From Acanthaster planci (taxonomy: Eukaryota > Echinodermata > Asteroidea > Valvatida > Acanthasteridae): a stretch of DNA of 64,000 nt. Within the stretch, counting starts at the first letter, position 1; each line of letters opens with the position of its first letter. Under the pieces are notes generated by a model. The model did no database searches, was not told where the DNA came from, and saw only the letters and a list, made by a program, of their open reading frames with translations. Location: NCBI RefSeq assembly GCF_001949145.1, contig NW_019091406.1, forward strand, positions 571,810 to 635,809, in the 5' to 3' direction. The translations under genes were made by a program, and so were the position numbers. Shown here in pieces: positions 58,724 through 64,000 of the stretch.

Positions 58724-60661
58724 GGTTATGGTTCAGTAAAACTGTGTTTTTATCGATCAACTCTAGCGAATATGTGACCAGTTCGTGTCAGGTCATATTC
58801 TTGATTATTTTGGGACTTTTAGGTTTGCAAGTAAAGAACCCCTGAAATGTGTACACAGATCTCTGCCTGCAGTTGTCAGGAATGCACATGCATTACCCAT
58901 TCACTTTAATCTTTTTCAAATTCTGAAAAATGCCACTGCTTGTCTCTGCCTTTGGATTGTCCCGTCACGTCAATCTGGTGCATCCATTTTTTTTCAGTTA
59001 TTTTCAGTTTTGTGCAGTTCCATTGATTCGTCAACATTGGCGGACCAAAGAAAATTCCTGTACATCAAATTCCCAAATTTCGCATTGGGGAAAATACATT
59101 CAGATATTAGCGCAAGTCATAGTTGATTGGAAATTCTCATGTATGCGACTGAGTATTTTCTGGTATTTGGGTTATTCTATAAATAAGGGGTCCAAAGTAT
59201 GACATTTCCGACCCTGTTACCTCTGACATGTATACCATCTGACATGTTTGATAAGGGACGTATCACTGAAATTGATTTCAAACTATTTTTATTCGTCTGG
59301 CAGGTCATTTGCAGTACATGTTCAATCTTGGAATTAAACAAAGAGTTCTAAACATTAAAAAAATCATATGCCAGACGTAACAGGGAAAAAATTGGATCCC
59401 AAATTGATAGAATGACCCATTTGCCTTTTGGAGACTGTTTGCAGTATGCATCTTGACAATTCACAACGTCATTTGCATGCTTGCATAGAACTCACTGTTC
59501 CTGTTCTCATACTTGGATCTGTTCTGAAATTTTGTAAAACCATTTTAGGAAGAATAAATATCAAATTAAGACCCCGGGAAGGAAATCGTTTGTTGACTAG
59601 AGAAGAGCCTGTAGCGTTTACATGAAAGTTTGGCAGCATGATACATTTGCTGCACAGTGATGAACTGGTACCTGTAGAATCCTTTTTATCCTGGAGCACC
59701 ACGCCGCTACCAACTCCAATGGTTGAGGTACCTGGCTTTGATAAATTCACAAGACTTTAAGGTTCAGATCTTATTGTTAACTTTCCAGCGGTAGACATTT
59801 CAACATCGAGATAAAAATTGGATGCCTGACTTTTAGAGCATATGACTTTCATTCGCCGGTTGCATGGTATAGTTCCCTTCGCAGCAGAGAAGTTCCTCTG
59901 ACACTGGGGAAAGTGTCATCTCTTGCCCCCCCCCAACAGTGACACCGTTCATCATTGGTCATATTTAGGAATTGGTCCAGGAAGTTGCATGCAATTGAAG
60001 CGTGCTAGAATGTTGACGAGATTCAGTGTTATATTTTTAGCACATTAAAATTGTTGTTATGAAAGTGCCCCCAGAAATTTTACTTCAGATTTAGCCACAG
60101 AAAAACTGAATGACTTTGGGAACATCCAGCATTACATTTTGAATTGTATTCTACTTTGAATCAGAAAAAATGTTTATTTGCCTTTTAACTGTCCAAGAGA
60201 AACTGAATATGAAAACAGATAAAAGATGTTGGTCATTTTAAGCGCTCTCTCTGTCAATTCATAACTTGCATTAGCCAAACCTTTGTAGAAAAGGTTTCAA
60301 AATTGTGTTTTGTAGGAGAATTGGCACACGTATGTGACTAACAAACATAAACTCCAACACATCCGATTCCTGATTATGGACTGCCGTATCATTGAATTAA
60401 CAGAACCAGATCTGTCACTGAACACACACTGTGAAAGCAGACCAGTTTCTAAAGGTGAAATGGATGCCTGGATTGACGTGAATTTTTACCGTTTTGAAAA
60501 TGAAACCAAAACGTACAAGCATGTGTCTTGGTTTTGAGATAATCGTCATTGTTTGACCGGATAGAATATATTGTTTTGAAACTTTAATCCCTTAATGTCC
60601 TAGTGGATTTATCATACTAGCATATACACTTTGTTTATGAACATTTCAAATAACAATTTAT
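58724..60661. other. Intergenic, nothing recognised
   Basis: Short open frames only. A 68-codon frame at 60334-60537 resembles no family known to me. Confidence 0.4.
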
Positions 60662-60905
60662 GACCCGCTCTGTGAAAGTGAGTCACATGTCTCCAGAGCC
60701 TCTTTTGAGTTAAAACCTTTGGAAGAATCTGGCACGGTGCTTAAGCAGTAGGAATCCTCAACTTTTTAAAATCTACTCAACGTCCATTTTCATCATGCCA
60801 AACTGAGTGACACATCAAAAGAAAGAACTCAATTCCTCAAGCTAATACAAAGTAAAACTCAAAAAGTGGCTCCGGGCCTTGTGACTCATTTTCACAGAGC
60901 GAGTC
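60662..60905. mobile_element. Foldback element with about 50-bp arms
   Basis: CGCTCTGTGAAAGTGAGTCA (from 60666) pairs with TGACTCATTTTCACAGAGCG (ending 60901). Pairing continues with mismatches through AGAGCC/GGCTCC and TTTTGAGTT/AACTCAAAA. Confidence 0.75.
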
Positions 60906-61107
60906 ACATTTGTTTTACTGCCACATTTTGGTTTGTGTAAATACCCAGCAGGGGTAGCGTGTTTTCAGGCTCTGTTTTGTCCCTCAAGTTTGTTGCAAGA
61001 CACTGGGGCCAGACATGTTCGTGTTTGTAAACTTTTCAGGCAAAAATGTAACAGACCACTCAACATCCCTGAATACAATTTGTAAGCCTGTGGCTGCATC
61101 CAAGTAC

Positions 61108-61210
61108 TTTGGCCATGGCTAAAAATAACACACACGTCTATGGGAAATGGCCACAGCCACTAGGTGGCGACTTCCATTGGCATGTGTGTTATTGCTAGCC
61201 GTAGCCAAGT
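61108..61210. mobile_element. Short foldback element with about 28-bp arms
   Basis: TTGGCCATGGCTAAAAATAA then CACACACG pairs with CATGTGTG then TTATTGCTAGCCGTAGCCAA, with a few mismatches. Confidence 0.65.
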
Positions 61211-63698
61211 CATTTGGTCAGGGCCTGCATTCGTAGTCACTTTTTGAATAGTTCTCATAAGGCCAACCATTTAAACCCAGTGCCTAAGGCACCCAGGCTC
61301 AGGTTGTTAAAGAACACATGCACATGTTTACGAAGAATGTTGGAACCCAACTATCAACTCTGTGTATAATATAAAACGGTTATAACTCAGGTAGCGTACT
61401 TGTATTTGCAATGATATTCGAGCATGAGTCAGCATGGTTCTTTGAACCATAAGCAAAGTGTGATTTCATTGTGATGAGCACAAAAGTTTTGAATGCGGTG
61501 CTTGTACCATGGCTACATGACAGCCGAAGAGTACAGTGGAATGTTCTTGCTAGAAACATCTGGCACTTTCACAAACTAATGTTTGTGTACATGTAAGAGG
61601 CATCTCCAGTCAACAAAATGTTTACTTTACCATGATGTTGTATACGTATGCCTTTACTTATGAACTGTTATTTGTTTATCCATGAAAAACCATTGTTCAC
61701 AGTCCAGATGACAACATTTTCAGTGATTGGAGACTGTATTGTACAGTCACCCATGATTTTGCTCCTACATTAATTGGATGTTGTCATTGAAGGGAGATCC
61801 ACTTTGAGAGATCTCCAATTTCTTGTCTTTGCGTGGATGATATGGCCAAGCACACGGAGACCATTGTTGTGGAGAAAATTTGGCCTCTGTGGAAACCCAA
61901 CTTGTTCCGAAACTTTGTAATGATTTCACCAAGAGTGACAACTTGAATTAGTGTACTATTATGTGTGGAAACTGCCCGCTGTGATGGGAGAACAGTTTTA
62001 GGGGAAGGCCAATTTCTGGCATCCTTTGAGCTCGTGCATCATTATATCGCCAGGAAAATTGTGACACCGATGGGCTGATTGACAGCAGATGTTGGCACTG
62101 ACTGCAGCCTCACCTTGTGGAACGGTGCAGCTGCCTTGTTGACATGTAGGGTTACTTACCAGGAGGAGATTGCCTGCCTTGCCTCGTTTTGCTTGGTGCA
62201 CTTGATCAGAGTTTTCCTTTAGCTTTGTCCGTTGCCAAAAAAAAGACAGATCCCATCCGAACTGACGCAGCAGCCTTTCTTCCACGAATTCAAACTGACT
62301 GTGAAGAGGTTCAGAGCGTTATTTTTGAACTCCCGTCCACTTTAAAGTTCAGAGATCGGAAATGACTAGGGCATTGTTGCTGTGGCCTTTGTGCTCGTCA
62401 TGGTACATCGAGGAAACGTGAATTGTCTTGTTTCGAGAACAATAGGAGCATCCGGGTCTGAAATAGCAACAGCTGTGCAGGAAGGGGCCCACGTCAGAAA
62501 CAAGCACTTGTCTTTGTCATTGTAAGGGTCTTGCTTCCTGAGTCTGGTGAAACAAAACAGATGGGCAATTCAATCCGTGAGGCACAAAGACGTGTTGTTT
62601 CCCCCTTGGTCAAACTTGAAGGGTACATATGTGAACTCCTCAACTTAAAGAGCATACGACAGGGTTGATAATTGCCACATATCAAACGGCAGAGAGATTG
62701 TAAGCTGAAAATTTGGTCGGTAGAAAAAAAAAAGGCACGTTAACCAACCTAAATCTGCTAAACGGAATAAAAATTGCCGAGCAAATGTACGTCAGTATCA
62801 GAAGATGGCCGAGAACTAGTCATAAGGAACCGTGCATCGCCAGAAGCCTTTGGGGCTTCTTGGCTAGTAAATTGTCTGCAGTCAGTCACAGATTGATGAA
62901 TCAAAATTATGAAAGGCAGGATACCAGCAACAGATGGCCTGTCAGTTACGTTTAGTTTGAAAGCCTTGGATTATATTTTACACATAACCAGACTGGTCAT
63001 AGTTTAAAGAAAGGACCCCTGCCAGTCAAAGCGATGTGTTCTTGAAGACCAACCATAGTAAATCTGGTCATATAAAAAAGAAGATTTTCTCTGCAACTCC
63101 AAAGCAGGACCAGGATGTACCTGTGGAGTGACGAGTGGTTATTTCTTCTGAAGTTTTTGGTTTTTTTTCAGCAGTTTGTCGGATGGAATAAAACTAGTTA
63201 TTGATGGAGAGCTGATCATAATCACACCCTAAAATAGATACACGTTATTGGAGTGATCTTGAAAATTAATAAGCAAGGCACGTGGATGTAAGAAAAGTGG
63301 AAGGACAAGATGCCAAGGGAAACTTTGCTAGTCCTGCCCAGGGACTGTCGATGTTTTGCCCGCAGGCTTGGTTTCCTTAGTTGAAGTCCGTTTGAAGTAT
63401 TTTGACTGGCATAATTCTGCCACTGCTGTTACGTTTACAGGGAAGGTTTTTTTTTCCTGTTTGTTTATACCTAGGACCCTTATCCATCATGCTGAGTCAA
63501 GTTGGACAGTTTTCTGATTTCGTTTCCTAAGGAGATCATCAGGTCTGTCTCGATGGATGTTTTTTCCTGGTCTGTCCTCAACACCAAGATTAAAGGCACT
63601 ACTTACTCTTTGTAGGTTTGTCCGAGGCAATAGGCCGGTGTTTGAAACAGTTCGACCATCAGAGGCTTTCTTATAAATTTGTGTGAGCAAGTAGTATA
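61211..63698. other. Intergenic, nothing recognised
   Basis: No coding exon with a recognisable domain on either strand. Confidence 0.4.
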
Positions 63699-63818
63699 AA
63701 GGCTTTGCATGGTAGCCATCTTGCAGGGCAGTTCATTTGTCCCACAGACAAACCCCCTTTGTGCATACCCTGTGGAGCAGAAGCCTGTGCCTGCAAGATG
63801 GCAGCCATATAAATCCTT
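63699..63818. mobile_element. MITE family R6, second copy
   Basis: The left end AAGGCTTTGCATGGTAGCCA, continuing TCTTGCAGG, pairs with the right end CCTGCAAGATGGCAGCCAT and on through AAATCCTT. The right half resembles 22102-22241 (ATACCCTGTGGAGCAGAAGC against ATCCATGTGGAACAAAAGC). Confidence 0.7.
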
Positions 63819-64000
63819 CATAGGGAATGAAAGAGTGACAGGGAGTACCCTTAGTAATCGGCTGATTTGGAAAAGCTTGTGGTATGACCTCAGATTGAAT
63901 GCCCTTTGAGGACTTGGGAAGACTTTCAAGGATCTCTGAGGACATTCAATGAATTATGAGGACATGACTGCAATATTGACTTTAATGAAACAAGGACATC
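63819..64000. other. Window end, nothing recognised
   Basis: The motif GAGGAC with local variants recurs between 63907 and 63965 (CTTTGAGGAC, TCTGAGGACATT, TATGAGGACATG). No gene. Confidence 0.4.

Noticed and set aside
60334-60537. 68-codon frame with a plausible amino-acid mix
   Set aside because: No recognisable family, no splice partners and no conservation evidence available.

Overview
This is a window of intron-bearing animal DNA, AT-rich between genes and full of short repeats. The gene families (a CYP2-type cytochrome P450, a tandem set of secreted C-type lectin plus PAN/apple-like proteins, and one intact RBM33 orthologue) and the frequent palindromic octamers TAGGCCTA and TACATGTA suggest a marine invertebrate deuterostome, possibly an echinoderm or close relative. 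The species cannot be fixed from sequence alone. I saw no prokaryotic operon, CRISPR array, rRNA gene or recognisable tRNA gene.

Layout. (1) 2.0-4.4 kb, minus strand: a complete three-exon CYP2-clan P450 (505 aa), bracketed by two copies of one direct repeat. (2) 5.9-11.6 kb: mostly unassigned DNA with one possible minus-strand exon near 8.9-9.1 kb and a SINE-like retroposon at 10.55-10.86 kb. (3) 12.1-32.4 kb: a tandem duplication array. Unit 1 carries an open CTLD-PAN gene (12869-13639). Unit 2 carries a twice-frameshifted copy (20421-21187). An orphan PAN fragment full of ACAA-rich repeats lies at 27.8-28.1 kb. Unit 3 carries a second open gene (28722-29546). A gene-less fourth set of flanks lies at 30.9-32.4 kb. 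(4) 32.7-35.5 kb: foldback elements and a decayed non-LTR reverse transcriptase. (5) 35968-56216, plus strand: the RBM33 gene, rebuilt here as 21 coding exons (1464 aa) with every junction in phase; its large first intron holds a hAT-like element with an 8-bp target duplication and a 691-base assembly gap. (6) 56.2-64 kb: a probable long 3' UTR of RBM33 with a 24-bp minisatellite, then repeat-rich DNA without a recognisable gene.

The three loci do not look functionally linked. The P450 would be an ER-membrane monooxygenase, the lectins are probably secreted recognition proteins, and RBM33 is a nuclear RNA-binding protein. The most unusual content is the lectin array. Its copies have a conserved C-terminal cysteine-rich module but differ in the N-terminal lectin module, and they have gained or lost specific cysteines. 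It sits beside several short inverted-repeat element families that appear more than once in the window.
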